From Chloroflexota bacterium (GTDB taxonomy: Bacteria > Chloroflexota > Anaerolineae > Aggregatilineales > Phototrophicaceae), in contig JAPOYS010000153.1 in assembly GCA_026706455.1 (NCBI GenBank), forward strand, positions 1 to 45,570: a DNA stretch of 45,570 bases, read 5' to 3'. A program made the position numbers and the translations under genes. The notes under the pieces are model-generated. The model had not been told where the DNA came from, did no database searches, and worked only from the letters and a program-made list of their open reading frames with translations. Positions 6,896 to 14,179 of the stretch are shown in pieces (position 1 is the first letter of the stretch; every line of letters begins with the position of its first letter).

Positions 6896-8545
6896 ATGAC
6901 CCAAGCCGACCCCGCCATCACCCCCGAGCAAGTCGCCGCTGCCGAAGCCCTGCTCGACCTCGAATTCAGCCCCGCCCAGCGCCAGCAGATGCTCGAGATC
7001 CTCAACGGACGCCGCGGGCAATACCAAGGCATCCGCGCCGCCGACCTCGACAACAGCCTCCCGCTCGCGCTCAACTTCAATGTGGACGCCGCCGATCGCG
7101 CGCCGGCCGCCGTCCCGCGCAGCTACGCCATGAGTCCGCAGCCGCCGGTGATGCGCCCGGCTGATCTCGAAGAGGCCGCCTTCCTGCCCGTCACGCAGCT
7201 CGCCGAGCTCATCCGCACGCGCCAGGTCACAGCGCGCGAATTGACCGAGATGTATCTGTGCCGGCTCAAGCGCTACGATCCGGCGCTGGAGTGCGTGGCC
7301 GCCTACACCGAGGAACTCGCTTACGAGCAGGCGAAGCGCGCCGATGACGAGATCGCCCGCGGGCTCTATCGCGGACCGCTGCACGGCATCCCCTGGGGCG
7401 CCAAGGACCTGCTGGCGACGCGCGGCTATCCGACGCAGTGGGGCGCAGCGCCCTACGAGGGGCAAGTGCTTGATGTTGAGGCGACGGTCGTGCAGCGGCT
7501 GGAAGCGGCCGGCGCCGTACTCATCGCCAAGCTGACTTTGGGCGCGCTCGCCAATGGCGATGTCTGGTACGGCGGCACGACCAAGAATCCCTGGGATACC
7601 AGTGAGGGCAGCAGCGGCTCATCGGCTGGACCGGGCGCCGCCACCGCCGCCGGCTTGGTCGGCTTCTCCATCGGCAGCGAGACGATGGGCTCGATCGTCT
7701 CGCCATCGACCCGCTGCGGCGTCTCCGGCTTGCGGCCCACCTACGGGGGCGTCAGCCGCTACGGCGCGATGGCGCTCAGTTGGAGCATGGACAAGCTGGG
7801 TCCCATGTGCCGCTCGGTGGAGGACTGCGCGCTGGTTTTCAGCGCCATCTATGGTCCCGATGGCAGGGACATGACGATCAGCCCCGCGCCCTTCACCTGG
7901 GATCCGGCGCTCGATCCGCATGGTCTGCGCATCGGCTACGTCGCCAGCGCCTTTGAAGCGGCCCACGCCGGCGAAACGGACGCCCATCACCGGCCCGAGG
8001 GCGAAGAGCTGGAGCGCGTCAACCAGGTCAACAGCGCCGCCGTCCTCAATGTGATGCGCGCGCAGGGCTTCGAGTTGAAATCGATCGAGCTGCCGGCGAC
8101 TGAAATCAGCGGGCTCTGGATGATACTGGCGGCTGAAGCCGCGGCTGCCTTCGACCAAATCACGCGCGATGGCTCGGTCGATAGTATGAAGCGCCAGGAT
8201 GACAGCGCTTGGCCCAACGTTTTCCGCGCCGCCCGCTTCATCCCGGCGGTCGAGTACATCAACGCCAATCGCGTCCGCGCCCAGCTGATGCGCGATATGG
8301 CGCAGCTGATGGCGGATGTCGATGTCTTCATCTCTCCGAGCTATGGCGGCACTACGCTGCAGATCACCAATTTCACTGGGCACCCGACTGTAGTCGTCCC
8401 CAATGGCTTCACGGACAGAGGCACGCCCACCAGCATCACTTTCGTCGGCGGCTTGTACAAGGAGGCCGAGACCCTCGCCGTCGCCAAAGCCTACCAGGAC
8501 GGGGCAGACTGGCACTTGCGCTATCCCCACTTGGATGCCGAATGA
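6896..8545 (+). CDS. Amidase-signature family hydrolase
   Basis: A 549-residue enzyme. The ATG at 6896 follows AAAGGAA; the longer open frame upstream runs through a non-coding repeat. Members of the family hydrolyse amide bonds with a Ser-cisSer-Lys triad. The candidates here are Lys170 in PWGAKDLLA, cis-Ser242 in EGSSGSSAGPG, and nucleophile Ser266 in GSETMGSIV, 24 residues after the cis-Ser as in GatA. An N-terminal region of about 130 residues precedes the catalytic core, longer than in GatA, and no GatB or GatC lies nearby. It is therefore more likely a stand-alone amidase than a tRNA amidotransferase subunit. The substrate is unknown. A TGTGCTACACT element at 6853-6863 may be its -10 region. 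Confidence 0.85.
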   Translation: MTQADPAITPEQVAAAEALLDLEFSPAQRQQMLEILNGRRGQYQGIRAADLDNSLPLALNFNVDAADRAPAAVPRSYAMSPQPPVMRPADLEEAAFLPVTQLAELIRTRQVTARELTEMYLCRLKRYDPALECVAAYTEELAYEQAKRADDEIARGLYRGPLHGIPWGAKDLLATRGYPTQWGAAPYEGQVLDVEATVVQRLEAAGAVLIAKLTLGALANGDVWYGGTTKNPWDTSEGSSGSSAGPGAATAAGLVGFSIGSETMGSIVSPSTRCGVSGLRPTYGGVSRYGAMALSWSMDKLGPMCRSVEDCALVFSAIYGPDGRDMTISPAPFTWDPALDPHGLRIGYVASAFEAAHAGETDAHHRPEGEELERVNQVNSAAVLNVMRAQGFELKSIELPATEISGLWMILAAEAAAAFDQITRDGSVDSMKRQDDSAWPNVFRAARFIPAVEYINANRVRAQLMRDMAQLMADVDVFISPSYGGTTLQITNFTGHPTVVVPNGFTDRGTPTSITFVGGLYKEAETLAVAKAYQDGADWHLRYPHLDAE

Positions 8546-8546
8546 C

Positions 8547-8650
8547 GGGCGACTTGGCGCGTCGCCCGCGCTATCATATAGCGGATGTAGGGGCGACACT
8601 CGTGTCGCTCGCGAAATTACATACTGTGTGTACGGGGGAGCCGCCGGCTC
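8547..8650. repeat. Array of four short hairpins between convergent genes
   Basis: Four palindromes sit in 104 bp between the amidase stop and the queG stop. They are GGGCGAC/GTCGCCC (8547-8567), CGCTAT-CAT-ATAGCG (8569-8583), GCGACAC-TC-GTGTCGC (8593-8608, inside a GTAGGGGCGA unit), and GAGCC-GCC-GGCTC (8638-8650). The grouping resembles REP/BIME-type arrays and probably blocks or processes transcripts from both sides. None has a U-tract. Confidence 0.6.
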
Positions 8651-8673
8651 ACCCACAGAAAGGGAATATCTGA

Positions 8674-9807
8674 TTACCCCAACAGCGCCTCCACCTCACC
8701 ACGCACCCGGGCGTCCTCCTCGCGCCGATGCAGGTCACTTAAGAGCTTGCTGCTATCGAGCTCCATCGTGCGCCAGAGCGCCCAAGCGGCGTGCCCGCGC
8801 ACCAGCGCGCTCGCGTCATAGAGCAGCTGAATCAGATGTGGGATAGCGCGTTCGTCCTGCCAGTTGCCGGCGGCGATGCAAGCGTTGCGCACCATCTGCT
8901 CGCGCTTGACCCGCTCCAGCGGCGTCCGCCGGAACTGCGCGCGATAGCTGTCTTCGGTCGACATCAGGATCTCGGTCAGCTTCGGCGCGACGCGCTCGAC
9001 ATCGAAGGGCAGGAAGGCGACCTCGTCGGTCTCTTCGGCGAAACGCTGAAAAGGGCAGACGTCCATGCAGATATCGCAGCCGAAGATCCAGTTGCCGAAG
9101 CTGCTGCGTAGTTCGCGGTCGATAAAGCCCTTGTTCTCGATGGTGTGGTAGCTGATGCAGCGGCGCGCGTCCAGGACGTAGGGTTCGGGAAAGGCGTCGG
9201 TCGGGCAGGCGGCCAGGCAGCGCGCGCAAGTTCCGCACATCGTCTCGCGATGCGGCTCGTCATGATCGTCGAACTCAAGCGATGTGATGATTTCGCCGAT
9301 GAAGAAGGAGCTGCCGCGCCGCGGATGGATCAGCATGGTGTTCTTGCCGATGAAGCCCAAGCCGGCTTGCTGCGCGTGGCTGCGCTCCAGCAGCGCGCCC
9401 GTATCGACATAGACCTTGTTCTGAATCGCGCGTCGCGCCTGATCCCCCAGCCACTCGGCGAATTGCTCCAGGCGCAGCGCCAGCACATTGTGATAGTCAA
9501 GACCCCAGGCGTAGGAAGCGATGCGCCCGCGTGCGGGATCGCTCAGCGTCTCTTCATCGGCGAAGCGCGCGAAGTAATCCAGGCCCACCACGATCAGCGA
9601 CTTGGCGCTCGGCAGGATCGTGCGCAGATCTCGCCGGCGGCGCACGCGGTCTCCCCGCGCCATATAGCCCATTTCTCCGTGCAGGCCGCGCTCGATCCAG
9701 CGCAGATAGGCTTTCAGCGTGGGGGAAGGACGCGCCGGCGTGACCCCGCAAAGATTGAAGCCCAAGCCGCGCGCTGCCGACTTGACGCTTGCTGCCGTCA
9801 GTGGCAT
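8674..9807 (-). CDS. queG: Epoxyqueuosine reductase QueG
   Basis: A 377-residue cytosolic enzyme for the last step of queuosine synthesis, the cobalamin-dependent reduction of epoxyqueuosine to queuosine in tRNA. The probable catalytic Asp135 lies in YVDTGALLERSHA, followed by GLGFIGKNTMLI. Eight Cys for two [4Fe-4S] clusters are present: Cys191, 194, 197 and 201 in CGTCARCLAACPTDAF, and Cys217, 244, 247 and 251 around CDICMDVCPFQ. The C-terminal HEAT-like repeats (about residues 300-377) are retained, as in the long form of the family. It lies 44 bp after the small HMA gene on the same strand. No other queuosine genes are in the window. Confidence 0.95.
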   Translation of the reverse strand: MPLTAASVKSAARGLGFNLCGVTPARPSPTLKAYLRWIERGLHGEMGYMARGDRVRRRRDLRTILPSAKSLIVVGLDYFARFADEETLSDPARGRIASYAWGLDYHNVLALRLEQFAEWLGDQARRAIQNKVYVDTGALLERSHAQQAGLGFIGKNTMLIHPRRGSSFFIGEIITSLEFDDHDEPHRETMCGTCARCLAACPTDAFPEPYVLDARRCISYHTIENKGFIDRELRSSFGNWIFGCDICMDVCPFQRFAEETDEVAFLPFDVERVAPKLTEILMSTEDSYRAQFRRTPLERVKREQMVRNACIAAGNWQDERAIPHLIQLLYDASALVRGHAAWALWRTMELDSSKLLSDLHRREEDARVRGEVEALLG

Positions 9808-9851
9808 CCGGCGCTCGGTTTCATCTCAACACGCATGGATCGTGGGCGGAC

Positions 9852-10061
9852 TTAATTGGCAGCCGGCGGATACTCGATCTCGGTAAGCGCGGCGACGATG
9901 CCTTCCCAGGTGGCGGGCGCTTCATACTGCACTTCAATCGTCCGTGAGCGCGCGTCGCCATTGACGACAGCGACGCCGTCCAACTCGCGAAGCTCGTTCT
10001 TTATCGCCTGCACGCAGCCCATGCAGTGGATGTTGGGGACTTCAAATGTCTTGCTGGTCAT
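9852..10061 (-). CDS. HMA-domain copper chaperone (CopZ-like)
   Basis: A 69-residue single heavy-metal-associated domain. The ATG at 10061 (MTSKTFEVPNIHC) was chosen because ACGAGGCG lies directly upstream; an 11-residue longer frame lacks such a site. The metal motif is HCMGC, with Cys13 and Cys16, which binds Cu(I) in the ferredoxin-like fold. CopZ-type proteins hand copper to CopA, whose gene lies about 4.3 kb away and has two HMA domains of the same kind (MTCAMC). The downstream neighbour is queG. Substrate is inferred from family; mercury or other thiophilic metals are possible. Confidence 0.85.
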   Translation of the reverse strand: MTSKTFEVPNIHCMGCVQAIKNELRELDGVAVVNGDARSRTIEVQYEAPATWEGIVAALTEIEYPPAAN

Positions 10062-10099
10062 GGTATCGCCTCGTTGAGACAGATTCCTGTCCATTCCTG

Positions 10100-11194
10100 T
10101 TATTTCGATGATTTCTCCCTATTGCATTTGCGGCAGAGCACCTGGCAGTTTTCTTCAATTGTCTTGCCGCCTTCCGACCAAGGCCTGATGTGGTCGGCTT
10201 CCATGTCGGAAATGTCAAATGAATTATCGCAAATCGCGCATTTGCCCGCTTGCATTTCATAGACCTTCTGCTTCATTCCCGCCTTGAATGCGCGTATATT
10301 CAATTGTCTTTCATCGCCAGTGAGAATGTATGAGTAAATCCCTCTCTTATTTTCTACGTCATCGTCAAGAATAAGCCGCGCGGTTTCCGCCTCTATCGCC
10401 ATAGGGTCAATCGCGGTGTCTTTGTAGGCGTTGTAGAGAAAGCCCCAATCCACGCCTTTCATTATGTGCTTGCGCTTTTTCGTGAAGGTCGATTCTACCC
10501 AATCGATTACCTCCCGGAAATACTCCCACAGCGGCGCGGCGCTTGTATCGTGCTGATGTATTGCCATATAGTCTTCAATGTCTGTGTCGTCGGCGTCGCT
10601 TCGCCACTTGACGACTGTTTGCAAATAATCCTGGCGGATGGGCGAGCCACTCATATAATCGCCGCCCAATCCGGCCGCCGGGCAGCCCGACTTGCTGAAA
10701 TACCGCTTGGCGTCCGATACCCATGACCCGGAGTAAACGGCGTTGCGGAGTTCCTGATCATACAGTTTCTCGCCAGCGATATTAACCGTCCTGAACCAGT
10801 CTAACTTGTCTCTGTGACTGCCAGTACAGACATAGACCATCAATTTGTAATTGAGTATAGATTCTTGTTCTTCGAGCGGCAGATTGTGGAAGTAGCGCCC
10901 ATCTACCGAGAAATCGCTTTTGAGATACTGCGCGATAGAGATCGTGCGCTGCTGGCCGTCGATGATTTCGTAAGCGCCGACGTCTCGGACTGACCAGTAC
11001 ATGACATTCAGCGGGAAGCGCTTGATAATGGAAGTAATAACAGCCTCGCGTTGCTTGCCTTTGTAGATGAACTCGCGCTGAAACGGCGGGCGGATGTCGA
11101 GCTTGCCGCCATAGCCGACCACGCCGCCTTCGCCATCATCGCAGTAGCCAGCGACCAGGTCGCGAACGGTGAGGTCCAGCAGTTGGATTTTCAT
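10100..11194 (-). CDS. DUF262-HNH endonuclease (putative restriction subunit)
   Basis: A 364-residue protein with two domains. The N-terminal DUF262 (ParB-like fold, GmrS/DndB-related) shows RPPFQREFIYKGKQREAV near residues 36-53 and IIDGQQRTISIAQYL near 98-112, the family's nucleotide-binding and nicking motif. The C-terminal HNH domain (about 315-360) has CAICDNSF, DHIRPWSEGG and CRKCNREK, so the paired Cys and the catalytic His of an HNH/McrA fold are present. Its ATG overlaps the stop of the M.EcoRI-like methylase by 4 nt (ATGA). It is probably the cleaving partner of that methylase. DUF262-HNH proteins are better known as stand-alone type IV enzymes acting on modified DNA. Moderately AT-richer than its neighbours. 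Confidence 0.8.
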   Translation of the reverse strand: MKIQLLDLTVRDLVAGYCDDGEGGVVGYGGKLDIRPPFQREFIYKGKQREAVITSIIKRFPLNVMYWSVRDVGAYEIIDGQQRTISIAQYLKSDFSVDGRYFHNLPLEEQESILNYKLMVYVCTGSHRDKLDWFRTVNIAGEKLYDQELRNAVYSGSWVSDAKRYFSKSGCPAAGLGGDYMSGSPIRQDYLQTVVKWRSDADDTDIEDYMAIHQHDTSAAPLWEYFREVIDWVESTFTKKRKHIMKGVDWGFLYNAYKDTAIDPMAIEAETARLILDDDVENKRGIYSYILTGDERQLNIRAFKAGMKQKVYEMQAGKCAICDNSFDISDMEADHIRPWSEGGKTIEENCQVLCRKCNREKSSK

Positions 11195-12159
11195 TGTGGG
11201 CTCATGTTGCGGATGACAATTCGCGCATACATCTCTTTACCGTTCAGCCAAAATCGACTCACCCTGCCGGTCAACTCGGTCATCAATGGTCTATCCATTC
11301 CAACTATCTCAAACTGATCGGGGTTATGCTTATCGAGGAAGCTGATCGGCACGCCCATTGCGCCAGCGTAATCGTAGGGAATCTCCTTGGTCTTCGATAC
11401 CTCTATCGCGTCGTAATTATCGTAATGGGGATATTCCTCTGGCGTATATTTCTTGTACAAAATCAGTTCTTCATTACGTCTTTTGTGCCACAAATTCGTA
11501 TACCACATGGCGCGAGCAAACATCTTTAGCGTACCGTCGAAAATCTTGTAACTCCCTTTGCCATAATTTGCTTTTATTTCTTCAACATAATGGTCAGGAA
11601 CATCCATATACAAGCCACCGCTCATTGTTTTGTAGCCCACCCACAGTTTGCCGGCTTTGATTAACGGGAATATCTCTTTGTAAGTGATTGCGTTCTTGTC
11701 TCCGATAATGATGAACTTCTTGTCGTACTCAACCAACTGCGGGACATATTCTCGGAAGAGCGAGAAGGGCGGATTGGTAACAACAATATCGGCTTGCTTT
11801 AGCAATTCGATACATTCCGAGCTGCGAAAATCGCCATCGCCTTTGAGCTGAAACACTTGCGGCTCGCCTCCAGCATATTCAACGCCGATCGCTTGTTCAG
11901 TGTCATGCTGGCTGAACATATCCGCCTGCTTGCTTTTGTAGCAGGTTGTAATCAGTCTCTTGAGCCCGAGAAACTCGAAGTTGAGTTGGAAGTAGCGATA
12001 GAAGTTGCTGACTGTCGGGTCATCACAATTGCAATAGACGACTTTGCCCTGAAAGTGATCGCGGTAATGACGAAGCTCATTTTCTATATCGGACAGCTGG
12101 GTGTAGAACTCGTCTTTTTTGTTGGACTTCGCTTTGTGCAGATTGCGATTTTGCGACAT
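11191..12159 (-). CDS. M.EcoRI-family adenine-specific DNA methyltransferase
   Basis: A 322-residue N6-adenine methyltransferase very close in length and N-terminal sequence to M.EcoRI, which methylates the second A of GAATTC. Shared features by recollection are HKAK...DEFYTQ, VVYCNCDDPTVSNFYRYF (residues 40-57) and GLKRLITTCYKSK. The catalytic motif IV is NPPF in DIVVTNPPFSLFREYV near residue 130. Its stop overlaps the start of the DUF262-HNH gene, and an Xre regulator gene is divergent upstream. The role is presumably host protection in a restriction-modification cassette. Recognition of GAATTC is inferred and unproven. No strong ribosome site directly precedes the ATG, which may reflect low or regulated translation. 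Confidence 0.88.
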   Translation of the reverse strand: MSQNRNLHKAKSNKKDEFYTQLSDIENELRHYRDHFQGKVVYCNCDDPTVSNFYRYFQLNFEFLGLKRLITTCYKSKQADMFSQHDTEQAIGVEYAGGEPQVFQLKGDGDFRSSECIELLKQADIVVTNPPFSLFREYVPQLVEYDKKFIIIGDKNAITYKEIFPLIKAGKLWVGYKTMSGGLYMDVPDHYVEEIKANYGKGSYKIFDGTLKMFARAMWYTNLWHKRRNEELILYKKYTPEEYPHYDNYDAIEVSKTKEIPYDYAGAMGVPISFLDKHNPDQFEIVGMDRPLMTELTGRVSRFWLNGKEMYARIVIRNMSPQ

Positions 12160-12450
12160 GCGCCCATGGTTTTCTCAGAGCCTCCCGCTTGAACGAAATA
12201 AAGCTGGCTGGTATAAAGCAATGAGAGCGCGGCGCCGACCCAAACGGGAAAGAGCCGTTCTCGAAGCGACAATTTCTTGGGGCGGGCGGGAGCCTCCAAC
12301 TCAAGACCCGCCCCAAGAAACCACTTGCGCAAACCTTTAGGTGTCGCGGATTTTAACTATATCCCAGTTGCAAAATTCATACAATAGTAGGCGGACAAAA
12401 GCCCGCAGACAGCCGACAATTCCCGCACTTCACGGTAGCGGAATCGGTAA
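12160..12450. promoter_or_regulatory. Divergent control region of the restriction-modification cassette
   Basis: This 291-bp stretch separates the methylase (minus) from the Xre gene (plus). It holds a perfect 14-bp inverted repeat, TTTCTTGGGGCGGG (12273-12286) with CCCGCCCCAAGAAA (12307-12320), separated by 20 nt. A smaller AACGG/CCGTT hairpin lies near 12243-12260. TCCCGCA (12421-12427) pairs with TGCGGGA (12452-12458), the latter covering the start codon of the regulator. These are candidate operators or RNA structures. No convincing separate gene was found here. Confidence 0.5.
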
Positions 12451-12705
12451 ATGCGGGACCTCGACAAATCTTTTGGAGATACGATTAGGCTGCGCCGAAA
12501 GGAATTAGGTCTTTCTCAAGAAGCCCTGAGTTTCAGAGCGGGGCTGCACCGGAATTACATCAGCGATATTGAAAGAGGCTTGAAGTCTCCGTCATTGCGC
12601 GTCATTGTCAAGCTGGCCGACGCGCTAGGCTTAGCAGTATCTGCCATGATGCGAATGGCGGAAGAAAACGCATGCGAGCCGGCGCCTTCCGTGAAAACAG
12701 AATAG
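12451..12705 (+). CDS. Xre-family HTH regulator (controller-protein-like)
   Basis: An 84-residue DNA-binding protein. The helix-turn-helix spans about residues 8-62: IRLRRKELGLSQEALSFRAG, then HRNYISDIERGLKSPS as recognition helix and turn, and the usual LADALGL end. Size and HTH type match controller (C) proteins that delay restriction expression, and it is transcribed divergently from the methylase-nuclease pair. C proteins usually sit beside or within the restriction operon and autoregulate through palindromic boxes. The TCCCGCA/TGCGGGA repeat over its start codon is a candidate site. Family is clear; a role controlling the cassette is inferred from context. Confidence 0.82.
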   Translation: MRDLDKSFGDTIRLRRKELGLSQEALSFRAGLHRNYISDIERGLKSPSLRVIVKLADALGLAVSAMMRMAEENACEPAPSVKTE

Positions 12706-12746
12706 CTGCCTTACCCTTAACGAGCGTCATCGCTTGACGATTCAAC

Positions 12747-13937
12747 TCACACAAATGCCTGGATGCCGGTCTGCGCGCGTCCCAGGATGAGGGCGTGGAT
12801 ATCGCTGGTGCCTTCGTAGGTGTTGACGGCTTCCAGGTTCATCACGTGACGGATCACGTGGAACTCGTCGGCGATGCCGTTGCCGCCGTGCATATCGCGC
12901 GACATGCGAGCGATATCCAGCGCCGCCGCGCAGGAATTGCGCTTGACCAGGGAGATCATCTCTGGCGTTGCCCGGCCCTGATCAAACAAGCGGCCCACGC
13001 GCAAGGCGCCCTGCAAGCCGAAAGCGATATCATTCATCATGTTGGCCAGCTTAAACTGAATGAGCTGGTTGGCGGCCAAGGGACGGCCGAACTGATGGCG
13101 GTCGAGCGTGTAACGGCGGGCGGCGTGCCAACAGAATTCGGCTGCGCCAAGCGCGCCCCAGGCGATGCCGTAGCGCGCCCGATTGAGGCAGCCGAAGGGA
13201 CCGCGCAAGCCGCGCGCCTGCGGCAGCAGGTTCTCAGCCGGCGCGAAGACTTCGTCCATGACGATTTCGCCGGTGCTGCTGGCGCGCAGGCTGAACTTGC
13301 CTTCAATCGGCGGCGTCGACAAGCCGTCCAGGCTCCGTTCAAGTATGAAGCCGCGGATCGTCCCGTCGCCGTCATCCGCGCCATAAGCCTTCGCCCAAAC
13401 GATGAAGACGTCGGCAATCGGCGCGTTTGTGATCCACATCTTCGACCCATGCAGAATCCAGCCGCCATCGACTTTTGTCGCCCGCGTTTCCATCCCGCCG
13501 GGGTCGCTGCCGTGATTGGGTTCCGTCAAGCCGAAGCAGCCAATCCACTCGCCGCTCGCGAGCTTGGGCAAATATCGAAGACGCTGCTCTTCGCTTCCGT
13601 AGGCATAAATGGGGTACATGGTGAGGGCGCTTTGCACGCTCATGGCGCTGCGGTAACCGCTGTCGACGCGCTCGACCTCGCGGGCGATCAAGCCGTAGCT
13701 GACATAGTTCAAGCCGGCGCCGCCGTATTCCTCCGGCAGAGTGGCGCCGAGCATGCCCAGCTCAGCCATTTCGTAGTAGATCTCGCGATCGAAGGTCTCG
13801 TGCCGGTTCGCCTCGAGGATGCGCGGCATGAGCTTGCCCTGACAGTATTCGCGGGCGACATCGCGCACCATGCGCTCTTCGTCGTCAAGCTGCTCTTCCA
13901 GCAGGAAGGGATCATCCCATTGAAAACTACTCGCCAT
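12747..13937 (-). CDS. gcdH: Glutaryl-CoA dehydrogenase-like acyl-CoA dehydrogenase
   Basis: A 396-residue FAD flavoprotein. The closest subgroup is glutaryl-CoA dehydrogenase, which oxidatively decarboxylates glutaryl-CoA to crotonyl-CoA in lysine/tryptophan and aromatic breakdown. Visible motifs are [29 protein letters not shown] near residues 70-98 (split: [10 protein letters not shown] and [12 protein letters not shown]), the FAD motif [16 protein letters not shown] (about 133-148), and MHGGNGI. The catalytic Glu375 lies in [20 protein letters not shown], the subgroup-specific C-terminal signature. The ATG follows GAGGCG. It has no partner ETF genes nearby and is divergent from uvrA. Another short-chain acyl-CoA dehydrogenase is possible, but the [14 protein letters not shown] end argues for GcdH. 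Confidence 0.88.
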   Translation of the reverse strand: MASSFQWDDPFLLEEQLDDEERMVRDVAREYCQGKLMPRILEANRHETFDREIYYEMAELGMLGATLPEEYGGAGLNYVSYGLIAREVERVDSGYRSAMSVQSALTMYPIYAYGSEEQRLRYLPKLASGEWIGCFGLTEPNHGSDPGGMETRATKVDGGWILHGSKMWITNAPIADVFIVWAKAYGADDGDGTIRGFILERSLDGLSTPPIEGKFSLRASSTGEIVMDEVFAPAENLLPQARGLRGPFGCLNRARYGIAWGALGAAEFCWHAARRYTLDRHQFGRPLAANQLIQFKLANMMNDIAFGLQGALRVGRLFDQGRATPEMISLVKRNSCAAALDIARMSRDMHGGNGIADEFHVIRHVMNLEAVNTYEGTSDIHALILGRAQTGIQAFV

Positions 13938-14071
13938 TAGCGCCTCGCTGCGATTTCAATTGTCGCCTGACTTAATCTTACCGATTTCGAGTCACAATTA
14001 GAACAATCAATCAGGGGGCGCCGGGGCCTCGCGGCTCTGTTTTATCCGTTCTCGCCGGGGCGACAACGGGT

Positions 14072-14077
14072 TATAAT
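14072..14077 (+). promoter_or_regulatory. -10 box upstream of uvrA
   Basis: TATAAT lies in the 242-bp divergent gap between gcdH and uvrA, giving a leader of about 100 nt. No matching -35 hexamer and no obvious SOS (LexA) box was recognised, although LexA sites vary between phyla. Confidence 0.45.
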
Positions 14078-14179
14078 GCGAGATCGGATTATACCTGGTG
14101 GGTAACAGCGGAGTCGCTTGAAGCGCTTCTCGCTGCTGACCGTCTTTGCGAGCCTGGATCGCCATTCGAGCGCTCCTGT

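Noticed and set aside
12084-12332. Minus-strand frame with a short hydrophobic stretch upstream of the methylase
   Set aside because: It overlaps the conserved methylase start out of frame and runs through the inverted-repeat region; no family resemblance.
12795-13940. 381-codon open frame on the plus strand opposite gcdH
   Set aside because: An antisense shadow of a conserved acyl-CoA dehydrogenase; no recognisable domain.
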